Assembly: GCA_019828595.1 (NCBI GenBank)
Contig: JAHQRK010000021.1
Span: 248,001 to 312,000, forward strand
Source: Aphanomyces cochlioides
Taxonomy: Eukaryota; Oomycota; Saprolegniomycetes; Saprolegniales; Verrucalvaceae
DNA: 64,000 nt
Direction of reading: 5' to 3'
The notes under the pieces are model-generated. The model did not search any database, was not told where the DNA came from, and saw only the letters and a list, made by a program, of their open reading frames with translations. The stretch's first letter is position 1, and each line of letters starts with the position of its first letter. The position numbers and the translations under genes are program-made. Positions 11,965 through 24,107 of this stretch are shown piece by piece.

Positions 11965-13845
11965 ATGGCTAAAGTGCACGCGACTAGACAGCACGACGCC
12001 ACAGTGCGACTGAGCCGATGGTCCGTGGCATATAATATCTTGTTTATCCTCAATTTGGTCACGACGGTACGTATCAGTCTACGTCAGTGTTGGTATCATC
12101 TTATGTAGCCCTTCATGGCGTATATGACGGAGCCATGACCAGGCGTAGTTGCGCGGATCCGCGTCCCCGAGTGGAGTTCATTCCAAGAGTACACGAACGT
12201 CATGTCGGCATTCTTTGAAAGCATTTATCACAACAAGACCTCTTCCGAATTGTCTGGCAATGTCATCACTCTCTATGACGCATCGAGCAATACATTTGCC
12301 ATGCGCTACATCGTGGATATACCATACCATATTCAATTCCTCATGACCAAGTCCAAAACTACCTTCTGCGTCTACCAGGTAGCTAGCTAGCAACAACATC
12401 ATGTATATTAATCATGCAGGCACAACATCCTATGGAGCTGGCGTGGAATCGTATTTAACCACCTTCCTCACCTCCAACACATCGTCACGAGCGGCGATGA
12501 AGCCATGGCATATCTGTGAGCACGAGTACTTGGTCGGGATCACCTTTGGGGAGTTTTGCTTGAGAATTGAGCAAGTCGATTCATTTGACGAGAGTTCCCC
12601 ACGTTACAATGTCTGGGCAGCCATCTACTCTCTCGAAACACCTCAGCTGTGTTGGTTCAAGTTTATCCTTCGATGGTTACTTGCGATCTATGTATTTCAT
12701 GTGCTCTGGACGCGGTATTACTCTCACTGTCGTGTCCTTTTGAGCAATCTCCGCTGTGTTGGACTTGGTTCTGAGATTGTTCACTATCAAGTCATCCTTG
12801 GAGATCCTGCCTACGTGATTCTGACCGATCCATCCGTCTCAGTGGCGATGTTTGTCGATATTTGGTAGAGCATGCCATATACGATTGTTGCTGGCATGCG
12901 AGTGAGTCAATTCAGCGACTTATGGGCATATGCACTGGGCTGTATGTATCTTTCTCGGACGGTAAGGATTCTCGCAGTGAGGAATCTCACACCGAGAACA
13001 TTGTTGTAGGTATGGTTTGCTTACCTTGGTATGAGAGGACTCTCGTCATTTGTCAAGTGGCGTCGATGGGAGTCTTTGTTTGCTCCGGTGGATCCAACTT
13101 TTCTTGCGTTAATCTCCTATTTCTATGGAGGACCGATGACGAGTTTTGTCACAAGGACACCAGTTGCATGGGTATTCCGTCGAACGTTCGATGTGCTTCT
13201 CACAGAGCCACAAAAGGAGGAAGCAGTTGAAGGCATTCTAGGTACGGCTTGAACTCATCCATGTCAAAACTAAACTCGGTCTTTAGGCATACTCATCTAC
13301 ACCGTGATGATGTCGACGGGTCCAATTATCTACTCCCGAGTGGCTGTCCTGTGGAGGGATTACCGCCATGGTAAGTACTCTCGTAGTGATTACTCTGATG
13401 TATTTGCAGGTCGTTGCGTCAAGCTTGGCGCACAATCGACGAACCAGAAAACGTTTAGCCTTCCATCCTACAATGATCTCAAAGCGGTCCTCCTCTTCTC
13501 GCTAGTCATGCGAAAACAGAGTTCATCGTGCCTTTCGATTGGAGGCTCGTTGCACACCTTATACCACAAAAATCCTCGGTACAGGTCCCTTCCGCTCTTT
13601 AGCCATCGTGCAGCAGACGTCTTTGTCGTTTGCTACAATGCTGACGGAAGAGCTGTCAAGCAAGTGCGTTTGAGCTTGTCATCATGGTTGGATTGTCAGT
13701 CGCTCAACCCAAAGCTTGAAATTCCAATGTGCACGGCCGTGCATTCAAGAAGTGTGAGCCACATCAACGACGTACCATGCCCTCATTGTCTACAAATGGC
13801 CTCTACATTCACGTTGGCGATTCCAATTGTCCGTGGGTTATGTGA
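11965..13845 (+). pseudogene. TMF4, multi-pass membrane protein family, pseudogene
   Basis: Exon 1 (11965-12066) encodes MAKVHATRQHDATVRLSRWS and ends acg|gta. Exon 2 starts at 12109 after a TAG acceptor but has TGA at 12136-12138 (TEP-stop-PG) and a two-base gain near 12340 that spoils IPHDQVQNYLLRLPG. Exon 3 (GTTSYGAGVESYLTT) is long and open until TAG at 12866-12868, after the conserved VDIW. Exon 4 (13015-13241) and the next membrane exon (from 13288) are open. The C-terminal domain (PSYNDLKAVLLFSLVMRK, FSHRAADVFVVCYNADG) shifts frame near 13790; in the right frame it ends GDSNCPWVM with TGA 13843-13845. Two stops and two frameshifts. Confidence 0.84.
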
Positions 13846-14232
13846 GCCAGAATTGCACTTGATGACTATTGCTAGTCATGGGCATCCTACCTTCAGACCT
13901 CACGAGTAACAGTGAAAGCATTGTTGTCACAATGATTGAGCACGGTAACCTCTAAAAAGGGCAGTGTGTGGACTTCGAAGTTTCATATCGTCTGCCCCCC
14001 CCCCCTTGATGAAGAATTTACTTTGGATGCCCTGCCTTATATTGCAGGCTCCGTGAAAACTTCTATTAGATAAAAGAGATCGAACGGGTAATGATTTTAG
14101 TGCCTGAGAGTGCTTAGAGGTTGATCTAGGCGAATGTGCCGACAAAGAAATGCGATGGGAAAACGAGTTTGACCCATCGAGAAATTGTGTCCTAGCATGA
14201 AACGATACAATTCTATTATTGGCATAACCAAA
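13846..14232. other. intergenic spacer TMF4-TMF5 with poly-C run
   Basis: No coding feature recognised. A run of about eleven C residues lies at roughly 13986-13996, a place where sequence length is easily misread. Confidence 0.5.
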
Positions 14233-16137
14233 ATGAAAGTGCAATGGGCCCGACGACATGAGCCAACCGTGCGGCTTAACCTGTTGTCCGTAGCGTACAA
14301 TGTCTTGTTCGTGCTGAATTTGGCCACGACGGTTCGTATACTCCCAGACTCCCAGCATTTTCGTTCTCTTACAGTGTTTCCATCCAACCTTTCATGGCGT
14401 ACTTGACAGAACCATGGCCAGGGACGACATCACGCGCTCAAGCTCCGACTTGGAATTCATTTCCAGAGTACACGGAAATCATGTCAACAATGTTTCAAAA
14501 TATATATCGCAACAAGATCACCACGTCACCCAATGTCGCTTGTCTCCATGACAGACAGAGAAACACCTTTGCCATGCGTTATATCATGGCCTTGCCTCAT
14601 TCCATCCCGCAAGATTAAGTGCAAGACTATATTTTAGGCCTCCCAGGTATTTGCGTTCCCCTATGAATTACTTCACCCAACATGCTACAGGGTCTCAATT
14701 CTATGGAGCTGGCCCGGAAACTTATGTGAGCAACTTCCTCATCTCGAATGTATCATCTCGCGATGCTATGAGGCCGTGGCGAGTATGTGAGCACGAATAC
14801 TTGGCTGGTATCACAATTGGTGAGCTATGCTTTTGGATGGACGAAGTAGGCCCCACACCTTCCACATCAACACCACTCTACAGCGTTTGGGCTGCCGTCT
14901 ACTGTTGGGAAACAACTCCATTGTACTTGTTGAGGTTTTGCTTTCGTTCTTTACTCACGACGTACGTCTTGTATTTGCTCTGGTCAAAGTACTACCGCCA
15001 CTATGTCGTTCTAATGCAAAACCTGCGCTGCGTCGGGCTTGGCCAAGAGTATGTACACTACCAAATCATTCTGGGTGATCCTGGATATGCCATTTTGACT
15101 GATCCATTCGTATCGATGGCCATGATGCTTGATATTTGGTGCGGTGCGCCATATATGATCATGGCTGTCTTGCGAGTGAGTCAATTTCACGACTTATGGC
15201 AGTATGTCCTGGGCTGCATCTACCTCTCGCGCACGGTCAGATTGATATAACCTCCAAGTAGAGCGGCAATTATTGCATATGTAGGTCTGGTTTGCTTATG
15301 TTTGTATGTGTGGACTCTCTGCGTTGGTCAAGTGGCGTCGATGGGAGCGTTCGTTCGTGCCAGTCGATCCTGAATTCCTAGCCATCAGCGCCTACATTTA
15401 TGGAGGACCTTTGACCAGTCTCTTCTTCACAACGCCAGTCGCTCTGGTGTTTCGCCGGACGTGGGGCACTTGTCTTTCCCAGGAGTACAAAGACGAAGCA
15501 ATCGAAGGAATTCAAGGTAGGACTCGGCAAGGATCCACCACAACCATCCAACTTGACTAGCAAAACTTTTCTACACCTTGATGATGTCCAACGTGCCGGT
15601 CATCTACTCACGTGCAGCTATCATGTGGATCCACCGCCGACGTGGTAGATTGTTTCGCTGTGGACTGTCGTTATTTTACCATTAGGACGTGTACGTGTCA
15701 CTGCGATGACGAAAAAGCGGAGTTCGATAGAAAACTTCAGCCAGCCTTCCTACAACGACCTGAAAGCGGCCATTTTCCTGTCGTTCGTCCTGCAGAAAGA
15801 CAATGTGACTTGTCATTCTGTTGGAGGCTCGTTGCGCAAATTGTACCACAAGAATCCTCGATATAGAGCAATGCCCCTCTTTAGCCATCCTGCCGCTGAT
15901 TGCTTTGTCGTGTGCATCAATGCAGATGGAGTCGTGTCTCGACGGGTTCGTTTGAGCTTATTATCATGGCTGGACCGACTGGCGAACGATTCAATACTTG
16001 CCATACCTCTGTGTACAGCCTTGCATGCCACCAGTGTTGGCGTCATCGACGAAAATTCCTGTCAACCAGTCGACCAAACATTACCCCGTGGTGGCAATAT
16101 TCACCATGGCTAAGACAATTGTGAATGGGTAATGTGA
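14233..16137 (+). pseudogene. TMF5, multi-pass membrane protein family, lightly damaged
   Basis: Exon 1 (14233-14331) encodes MKVQWARRHEPTVRLNLLS with donor acg|gttcgt. The usual AG before CCTTTCATGG of exon 2 is missing (bases read CCAACC), so intron 1 has no normal acceptor. Exon 2 is open except TAA at 14616-14618 (IPQD-stop-VQDY). Exon 3 (14692 on), exon 4 (15285 on), the short membrane exon and the C-terminal exon are open and in frame with plausible splice sites. TAA at 16111-16113 truncates the tail eight residues before the family end (…NCEWVM, TGA 16135-16137). It is the least damaged member after TMF9, with three separate lesions, none of them a frameshift. Confidence 0.8.
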
Positions 16138-16611
16138 ACCAAGAATACGAACGACGTCATGCAATCTGAACTCTCTTCCAGGCTAAACGAGACAGACTTG
16201 TCCACTACTATCGTTGGATTTCAACAACATAAAATTGTGTCTGTGACCGAAAAACATGTTTTGCAAATTGGACGTCCGCCTACAAGAGGAGGTTCCACAG
16301 TTTGTCTCGTTGACTCCTGTGATAGTTCCTTGCTCATATGTTGAGCTTTATCTCTTGAAATTCTCCCGTCGTTGTGGTACAGACAAACTAGCGATGATCC
16401 CAGGCTTTCGATCAGCCATGAAACTACAGTTCATACGATGGATATTGCGTCTAAGATGGATCTTGTCTTTCCATGCAGTGTCGAGCCAGCAACCATTGAG
16501 TTTAGTCTCAAAGGAAGAGCACCACGAGTGTTGAAGACGTCGTCCAAGTGTGCTATAAGTAGACGAAAAGCAGTTTCACAGTGTATCTGTCGATGTGAAT
16601 TCGTGCAGCAG
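16138..16611. other. intergenic spacer TMF5-TMF6
   Basis: About 470 bases with no recognised gene or repeat. The overlapping short frames have no family similarity. Confidence 0.5.
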
Positions 16612-17722
16612 ATGAGTAAAGTGCACGCGACTCGACCTCTTGAGCCGATCGTTCGACTGAACAAATGGTCCATGGTTTACAATGTCCTGTTTGTTGTCAA
16701 CTTGGTCACGACGGTACGTACACGAGTTTCTCTTTGGTGCAGTTTGCTGATTTCGAAGCTAGCCTTTTCTAGCCTACTGGACAGAGCCTCTGCCGGGACG
16801 CATCGCGTCGACAAAGTTTCCGCCATGGACTTCGTTTCAAGACTTCACTGACATCACGTCGACATTCTTTCAAAGCTTGCATCTCACCAAGATGACCTCG
16901 TCGTCCAACGTTGTTTGCGTCCAAGACGCAACGAGCAACCCATTTGCAATGCGATACCACTTGGAGATACCACACAACATCCCTCAAGATCAAGTCCAAG
17001 ACTATCTTCTACATCTACCAGGTTCTCCATTCTTTGGAGAAGGCGTTGTGTCTTTTATGTCGGATTTCCTGACGTCGAATGCATCATATCGAAGTGCGAT
17101 GAAGCCATGGCGAATATGCGAACATGAGTACTTGGTTGGCAGTGCAATTTTATATGGAGGGCCGATGACAAGCCTCATTTTCAAAACTCCTCTCATCCAA
17201 ATATTTCGTCGTGGATATTGTGTCTACCTCGACAGCAAAGGGGTGAAGCAATCGAAGGAATTGTTGGTACGTCTCGCCAAAGCTATTCCAATACTGAATC
17301 TGACTAGGTAAACTGGTATACACATTGATGATGTCAATCTTCCCAGTGGTTTATTCGAGAGCGGCAATCCTTCGGAAACATTGCCGACATGGTCTATAGC
17401 ACGATTACAATCTTTCTGAATTTGGCTCTAGGTTGTCGTGTCAAAGCGGGGACAGTAACACCGACAGCAGATTTGAGCGATCCATCCTACAATGACTTGA
17501 AATCCGTCTTACTCCTGTCAATCCTCATGCGACAACATCGGTCAGAATGCCGCTCCTTGGGAGGCTCGTTGCACAAATTATATTACAAGAGTTCTCGTTA
17601 CAGATCCATGCCTCTCTTTAGCCATCGCGCTGCCGACTGCTTCGTGGTGTGTTATACCTCAGATGGAAATGTCACTCAGCAAATCCGACTGAGCTTGTTA
17701 TCATGTCTGGATCGACAATATT
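16612..17722 (+). pseudogene. TMF6, internally deleted and fused to TMF7
   Basis: Exon 1 (16612-16713) encodes MSKVHATRPLEPIVRLNKWSM. Exon 2 (PFLAYWTEPLPGRIAS... LLHLPG) and the start of exon 3 (GSPFFGEGVVSFMSD) are open. At about 17147 exon 3 (EHEYLVG) jumps directly into exon 4 (SAILYGGPMTS), losing some 550 bases that the mirror copy TMF11 still has. Four bases (tttc) are also missing near 17209 compared with TMF11. The C-terminal exon runs PSYNDLKSVLLLS... LSCLDRQ and then is cut at about 17720, where the sequence switches to the middle of exon 2 of the next copy (IPDWHSFQ). From 16767 onward it belongs to the left arm of the large inverted duplication. Confidence 0.85.
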
Positions 17723-19746
17723 CCCGACTGGCACTCGTTTCAAGATTACACGCAGATCATGACGACAGTCTTTCAAACTGTGTACCACAACAAAATCAAC
17801 TCGACGTCGACTGTCGTCTTGGTGCAAGACGCATCAAGCAATACATTTGCTTTGCGGTACACATTAGATTTGCCATATTTGATTCCTGACAATCAAATCC
17901 AAGACTACCTGCTGCGTCTACGTTTGCAACATACAGCCATGAAACATTGTTGTTTAGGCTCTGGATTTTATGGCGCTGGCGTGCAATCGTATTTAACCAG
18001 TACCTCTAATGTTGAGCCGCGAACTTCCATGAAACCATGGCAAATATGTCGGCACGAGTACTTGGTTGGGATCATCTTCGGTGAGATGTGCTTTTGGATG
18101 GACGAAATCGAACCAGTTCATGGCTCGACATCTCCTCGCTACCATGTGTGGGCAGCCATCTACTCATTGGAAACGCCACAACTCTGTTGGATCAAGTTTG
18201 TCTTTCGATCCCTCGTCACGACTTATGTCTTGTACGTGCTCTGGACTCGATACTACCGTCATTACCGCATTCTGGAGCGCAATCTACGATTTGTGGGACT
18301 TGGTCAAGGGTATATTCATTACCACATCGTGATGGGTGACCCTGGATATGCCGTCTTGACGGATCCTTTTGTATCGTTGGCCATGTCTGTTGATATTTGG
18401 TACGGGGCTCCATATATGATCATCGCTGTCTTGCGAGTGAGTCAATTTCAAGACTTGTGGGCCTACGCGTTGGGTTGCATGTACCTCGCACGTAGTGTAT
18501 GCGTCAGACTCATGGAGTTCCTCATTTCGTGGCTGTGTTGTAGGTCTGGTTTGCATATCTCTGCATGCGAGGCCTTTCATCCCTTGCCAAGTGGCGGCGT
18601 TGGGAGGCTTCGTTTGCTCCTGTCGATCCTGGTTTTCTCGCAATCAGCGCTTATTTGTATGGCGGGCCTTTAACAAGCTCTATTGCCATGACTCCTGTCG
18701 TTTGGATTTTTCGACAAATGTGGGACGTGTGTCTTCCACGGACGCAAAAGATGGAGCGATTGAAGGCTTCCTGGGTACGTTGTTGAAAGAGATACATTCA
18801 AGTGTTCATGGCGGCCCTTAGTTATTCTCCTCTTTACTTTTGTGATGTCCAATTTTCCAGTCATGTGCTCGCGAGGGGCTGTCGTGTCGAATCACTTCCG
18901 ACATGGTACACTACTTGAACGCGATATTGATAACACTGACTGTGCTAAAGGTCGTCGTATTAAATCGGAAGCAGAATTGCTCAGTACTACCTTTGGGCAT
19001 CCGTCCTACAACGACTTGAAAGCGGTGATTCTCCTGTCTTTGGTCATGCGAAAACATCATGAAGCTTGTCCCTCCATCGGTGGCTCGTTGCACAGATTGT
19101 ATCACAAGAACCCACGATATAGGTCAATGCCGCTGTTTAGTCATCGCGCGACGGATGTCTTTGTCGTGTGTTATGATGCTGATGGAAGAGCGGACAAACG
19201 AGTGCGATTGAGTCTATTATCATGGCTAGATCGTCAACCACGGGACGCGAAGCTTGAGATTCCATTGTGCTCGAGATTGCATACCACCAGCGTTTGCCGC
19301 ATTGATGACAAACCCTGTGAGAGTTGCAAGATTTCATCGAGCACTGGCTGGTGCGTTCATGTTGGCGACTCCAATTGTCCATGGGTAATGTGAATTTGTT
19401 TCGAGAATGCCATGAAGTAGCATTGATGTGATACCAGCCAGTCCAGGGTAGAGGACCATGCTAAAAGCGAAGGCTCTTGAACTTTCCAATGATAAATTGG
19501 CAAATGAAGTCCCATTTCCATCAACCATAGACATTTGGAAAGTCCTATTGGTGTAGAATGATCTGCCGAGACACCAGAACCTTTGAATGGAAAACTTACC
19601 ATGGCAGCATTTACAACGCATCTTTCTATTTTGTTCATTCCGTCGACATGAGGAGTATGAATTTTGAGTGGCGGCATGAGGGATTGGTATGACTTGACGT
19701 CGAAACTCCAAGAAATCATTTCACCACACAATCTCATTCTTACTCC
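16767..19746. repeat. left arm of large inverted duplication
   Basis: This arm is the reverse complement of 24408-33654 once the copia insertion is removed. Positions pair so that their sum is 44154 (for example 17759 with 26395, and 19393 with 24761). A 304-codon frame within it is identical in translation in both arms. The left limit is sharp: similarity starts at TCTAGCCTACTGG in exon 2 of TMF6 and exon 1 lies outside. The arm lacks about 556 bases in exon 3-exon 4 and 4 bases further on that the right arm keeps. Confidence 0.92.
17723..19393 (+). pseudogene. TMF7, 5'-truncated family member
   Basis: The copy begins inside exon 2 at IPDWHSFQDYTQIMTT after the fusion with TMF6. At the exon 2 end the donor is lost (CGTCTACGTTTGC in place of CGTCTGCCTGGTAC), and the former intron is now in frame with exon 3, giving an open frame of 304 codons (17759-18673). 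Exon 3 (SGFYGAGVQSYLT) is intact to CMYLARS, where the next donor is also altered. Exon 4 (LAKWRRWEASFAPVDPG) has one base missing near 18752. The last exon from 18842 is open for 183 codons, ending GDSNCPWVM with TGA at 19391-19393. It lacks exon 1, so the normal start is gone. Confidence 0.84.
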
Positions 19747-19774
19747 GTCAATTCATAATATCAACAAAGCGACT
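19394..19774. other. conserved 3' flank of the family
   Basis: This stretch follows TMF7 and recurs inverted after TMF10 (24408-24760); parts of it (CCATTCAAAGGTTCTGGTGTC-like, and the GAATGAACAA segment) recur beyond TMF9 (about 21880-22000) and faintly beyond TMF12. It therefore travels with the gene as a shared downstream flank. The 125-codon minus-strand frames here appear twice only because the stretch is in the inverted duplication. Confidence 0.6.
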
Positions 19775-21098
19775 TCACATTACCCATGGACAATTGGAGT
19801 CGCCAACGTGAGCACACCAGCCAGTGCTCGATGAAGGATTGAATCCTTCACAGGGTTTGTTATCAATACGGCAAACGCTGGTGGTATGTATCCATGACAG
19901 GAGTCGATGAAATAAAGCTTGTTAAAGGCCCGCCATACAAATAAGCGCTGATTGCGAGAAAACCAGGATCGACAGGAGCAAACGAAGCCTCCCAACGCCG
20001 CCACTTGGCAAGGGATGAAAGGCCTCGCATGCAGAGATATGCAAACCAGACCTACAACGCAGCCACTGAATTTGATGATTCCACGACTTTATCCCATACA
20101 GTTCGGGAAAGATACATGCAACCCAACGCGTAGGCCCACAAGTCTTGAAATTGACTCACTCGCATGACAGCAATCATCATATATGCAGTACCACACCAAA
20201 TGTCAACAAACATGGCCAAAAATACAAAAGGATCCGTCAAGACGGCATATCCTGGATCACCCATCACGATGTGGTAATGAATATACTCTTGGCCAAGTCC
20301 GAAACAACGTAGATTGTGGACAAGAATGCGAAAATGTCGGTAATAACGAGTCCAAAGCACGTACAAGACATAAGTCGTGACGAGAGATCGAAAGACAAAC
20401 TTGAACCAACTGAATTGTGGCGTTTCAAACCAGTAGAGCGCTACCCAAACATGGTAGCGAGGAGATGTCGAGTTGGGAACTGGTTCGATTTCGTCCATCC
20501 AAAAGCACATCTCACTAAAGACGATCCCAACCAAGTAAATGTGCTCACATATTCGCCATGGCTTCATCGTAGCTCGGTGCTCTACATTCGAGGTAAGGAT
20601 GTTGGACAAATAGGATTGAACTCCAGCTCCATGGTATATAGAGGCTAGGCGAAATTATTTAGTTGTTGTGTGTTTTTGTGTTGGGGACGCACCTGGAAGA
20701 CGAAGCAGGTAGTCTTGTACTTGATCGTCTGGAATTGAATAGGGCAAATCTAATGTGTGCCGCAAGGCAATTGTATTGCTTGATGCGTCGTGAAATACGA
20801 CAATGGTCGACGTTGAGGTGATCTTGTTGTTCGTCACAGTTTGAAAGAATGTCGTCATGACCTGTGTGTACTCTTGAAACGAATGCCAGTCGGGAATATT
20901 GATCCGTGCAATCACACCAGGCAGTGGCTCCGTCATATACGCCATGAAAGGCTACAAAGACGACAGTTAGACGGAAGCTGATGAAAGTGAACAAACTGTG
21001 GTGGCCAAATTCAGAACAAACAAGACATTGTACGCCACTGACCATCGGTTGAGCCGTAGCGTCGGCTCATAGCGTCGAGTTGTGTACACTTTGGTCAT
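19775..21098 (-). pseudogene. TMF8, internally deleted family member
   Basis: Read on the minus strand, exon 1 starts at 21098 (MTKVYTTRRYEPTLRLNRWSVAY), exon 2 is open from PFMAYMTEPLPG to LLRLPG (about 20945-20690), and exon 3 is open from GAGVQSYLSN to GCMYLSRT (about 20640-20100). Exon 4 starts normally (LAKWRRWEASFAPVDPGFLAISAYLYGG) but after GGPLTS the sequence jumps near 19897 into the end of the C-terminal domain (TTSVCRIDNKPCEG-like) and runs to the TGA at 19775-19777. The last membrane segment and most of the soluble domain are gone. All remaining exons are open, so a shortened product cannot be excluded. Confidence 0.82.
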
Positions 21099-21309
21099 TT
21101 TGATAATGACATAAATAGATGATCGTCATTACCTTCTTAAGCTGTACCACAACCGTTTCTAGCGTGGTCTGAAGCAACAAGACATAATTTTGTTTCGCTA
21201 CTAATTGGCATATCGCGCTCTCCTGGTCAACTGCGCGAGTCGTTGCAGAGATGATCTCGAGTGACGTATTTGTTTTTCACAAACCTGAATCTTTCAGCTA
21301 AATGAGTGC

Positions 21310-21590
21310 TATTGCGCGTGAATATAATATCTCTGGACCAAGATGGACATGGGTGACATCGTTCAATGGTGGCTTGACCTTTGGGCATGGTTTCTCGATG
21401 AAGTGCACAGAGGTAATTCAAGTTATGACAATCAGCTCAGTCGCTTTTGCTGATTTCCGTCTAACTCAGGACATACGACGAAGCAGTCGGCGTCACGGTG
21501 GCTTAAAAGAGGCATGGATATGTAGCAAGGACTTCTTTGATACAATTGTGCAACGAGCTTGACACGACAAGTTTCATGATACTGCGGGGA
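21310..21590 (-). pseudogene. relic of the TMF C-terminal domain
   Basis: On the minus strand the segment reads QLYQRSPCYISMPLLSHRDADCFVVCPELDGNQQKR, matching the family core HKLYHKNPRYRSMPLFSHRAADCFVVCYDADG, followed by a damaged end resembling EKPCPKVKPPLNDV. There are no upstream membrane exons. Similar solitary relics lie at about 24.1 and 61.9 kb. Confidence 0.7.
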
Positions 21591-22166
21591 GCACAAATGA
21601 GATTGTGTGGTGAAAGGACTTTTCCACTCTTGTTGCAGAGAGCAATTGGCGAGGACTCCCGTGGTCTTATGTGAATATCTCAAGTAGAGCCATTTGTGGC
21701 GTCCACCTTTGAATCCTCCATGTCCTCTCCATTCACCTTGGCGATTCCAACGACCGAGAGACCATGTAAAACTGCTTAAATTTCGCGACCCGAGTGATAT
21801 ATTCGCTTGCATGATCGATACCATCAAGCCTTTCCAGATCCTCATGCAGACATTCTTTTAGGAGAATCGCGACACTCAAAATTCACACTCCTCTTGTCCA
21901 TTCAACAGCGTAGCGTTTGGGAGAATGAACAAAGCATCAAGATGAGTTGTAACTACTGCCCTGGTACATTTTCCATTCAAACGTTCTGGTGTCTTGGTTA
22001 ATCAAGCTACATTGATAGGACTTTCCAAAGGCTATGGATGGTATAAACGGGTCTAAGTGTGCCAATATATCTGGAAAGCGCAAGAGCCTTGCCTTTTGGC
22101 ATGATGCTGTACTTTGGACTCGCTAATATGATACCAATACAGTTTCATGACAAATACGAAGCGAGT

Positions 22167-24049
22167 TCACATCACCCATGGACAATTGGAGTCGCCGACA
22201 TGAACGCACCAGCCAGTGCTTGATGAAGGATTGAATCCTTCGCAGGGTTTGCCATCAATACGGCAAACGCTGGTGGTATGTACTCTCGAACACAATGGAA
22301 TCTCAAGCTTCGCGTCCCGTGGTTGACGATCTAGCCATGATAATAGACTCAATCGCACTCGTTTGTCCGCTCTTCCATCAGCATCATAACACACGACAAA
22401 GACATCCGTCGCGCGATGACTAAACAGCGGCATTGACCTATATCGTGGGTTCTTGTGATACAATCTGTGCAACGAGCCACCGATGGAGGGACAAGCTTCA
22501 TGATGTTTTCGCATGACCAAAGACAGGAGAATCACCGCTTTCAAGTCGTTGTAGGACGGATGCCCAAAGGTAGTACTGAGCAATTCTGCTCCCGATTTCA
22601 CACGACGACCTTGAGCACAGCCAGTGTTATCAATATCGCGTTCATGCGGAGCTTGCTTTCGAAAGTGATTCCACATAACAGCCCCTCGCGAGTACACGAG
22701 TGGAAAATTGGACATCATCAAAGTGAAGAGAAGGATTGCTAAGGGCCGACGTCGTGAGAAGTTGAACGTCGGAATACTCACCTAAGAAGCCTTCAATCGC
22801 TTCGTTCCTCTGCGACTCTGGAAGGCCCACACCCCACAATTGTCGAAATATCCACGCGACAGGAGTCTTTGCAATAAAACTTGTTAAAGGCCCGCCATAC
22901 ACATAGGCAGTGATTGCGAGAAAACCAGGATCGACCGGAGCAAAGCAAGCCTCCCAACGGCGCCACTTGGCAAGAAAAGAAACCCCTCGCATACAGAGAT
23001 ACGCCAGCCAGACCTACAACGCAGCCACTGAATTTGATGATTCCACGACTTTATCCCATACAGTTCGGGAAAGATACATGCAACCCAACGCGTAGGCCCA
23101 CAAGTCTTGAAATTGACTCACTCGCATGACAGCAATCATCATATATGGAGCGCCATACCAAATATCAACAAACATGGCCAAAGATACAAAAGGATCCGTC
23201 AAGACGGCATATCCAGGATCGCCCATCACGATTTGGTAATGAATATACTCTGGACCAAGTCCCACAAAGCGTAGATTGTGTACAAGAGTTCCGTAATGGC
23301 GGTAGTAGCGAGTCCAGAGCACGTACAAGACATAAGTCATGATGAGGGATCGAAAGAGAACCTTGAACCAACAGAGTTGTGGTGTTTCCAATGAGCAGAG
23401 GGCTACCCAAACATGGTAGCGAGGAAGTGTCGAGCCGGGAACTGGTTCGATTTCGTCCACCCAGAAACACATCTCGCCGAAGGTGATCCCGGCCACGTTC
23501 TCGTGCTCACATATTTGCCATGGTCTCATGGTAGATCGAGGCTCAACATTTGAGGTAAGGAAGTTGGCGAAATACGGTTGTGCGCCAGCTCCATAAAATC
23601 CTGAGCCTAGGCAATATCATTATGTGGCAGTGTCTTGAGGAAGTACCAGGCAGGCGTAACAGGTAGTCTTGGACTTGATCGTCTGGGATCGAATAGGGCA
23701 AATCTAATGAGAATCGCATAGCAAATGAATTGGTAGATGCATCTTTTGCAATGACGACAGTCGACGTGGAGGTGATGTTGTGGAACACAGTTTGAAAGAC
23801 TGTAGTCATCACCTGCGTGTACTCTTGAAACGAATGCCAGTCGGGAATATTGATCCTTGTAGATACACCAGGCAGTGGTTCTGTCAAATACGCCATGAAA
23901 GGCTACAGAGTCGATTGTAACAAGGAAACCCATGAGAGTGGGCATACCGTGGTGGCCAAATTCAGGCCAAACATGACATTGTACACCACTGACCATCGGT
24001 TGAGTCTCACCGTCGACTCATGGCGTCGAGCTACGTGCACTTTGGTCAT
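22167..24049 (-). CDS. TMF9, intact multi-pass membrane protein, 568 aa, five exons
   Basis: Model: complement of 23948-24049, 23647-23902, 23062-23606, 22782-23013 and 22167-22738; all introns are 40-48 nt, GT-AG, and the exons sum to 1707 bases with no stop. Start at MTKVHVARRH, shared by the family. Residues 17-34 form a first hydrophobic stretch. About 120-195 is a hydrophilic loop (MRPWQICEHE, CFWVDEIEP). Hydrophobic stretches follow near 198-218 (ending YVLYVLWTRYYRHY), 250-295, 300-312, 328-347 and 379-397. A soluble domain of about 130 residues follows (PSYNDLKAV, GGSLHRLYHKNPRY, SMPLFSHRATDVFVVC, LSLLSWLDRQ) with several cysteines, ending GDSNCPWVM. It lies alone in the spacer of the inverted duplication. 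I do not recognise the family; a surface or transport role is only a guess. It is the only fully open copy in the window. Confidence 0.85.
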
Positions 24050-24107
24050 TCGGATAATCACAAAAATAGATATGGTCGGCGTTACCTCTATGAGATTGTC
24101 AAACAGC

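Noticed and set aside
12136..12868. Reassigned stop codons as an explanation for the in-frame stops
   Set aside because: TGA, TAG and TAA all occur as premature stops in different copies, and all copies end at normal stops, so no single reassignment fits.
13986..13996. Poly-C runs here and near 53080 as functional signals
   Set aside because: Isolated homopolymers in spacers; no conserved context.
19334..19737. Two overlapping minus-strand frames of 125-126 codons, found again at 24417-24820
   Set aside because: They repeat only because they lie in the inverted duplication. They overlap each other in different frames and are not kept open in the related flanks of TMF9 or TMF12.
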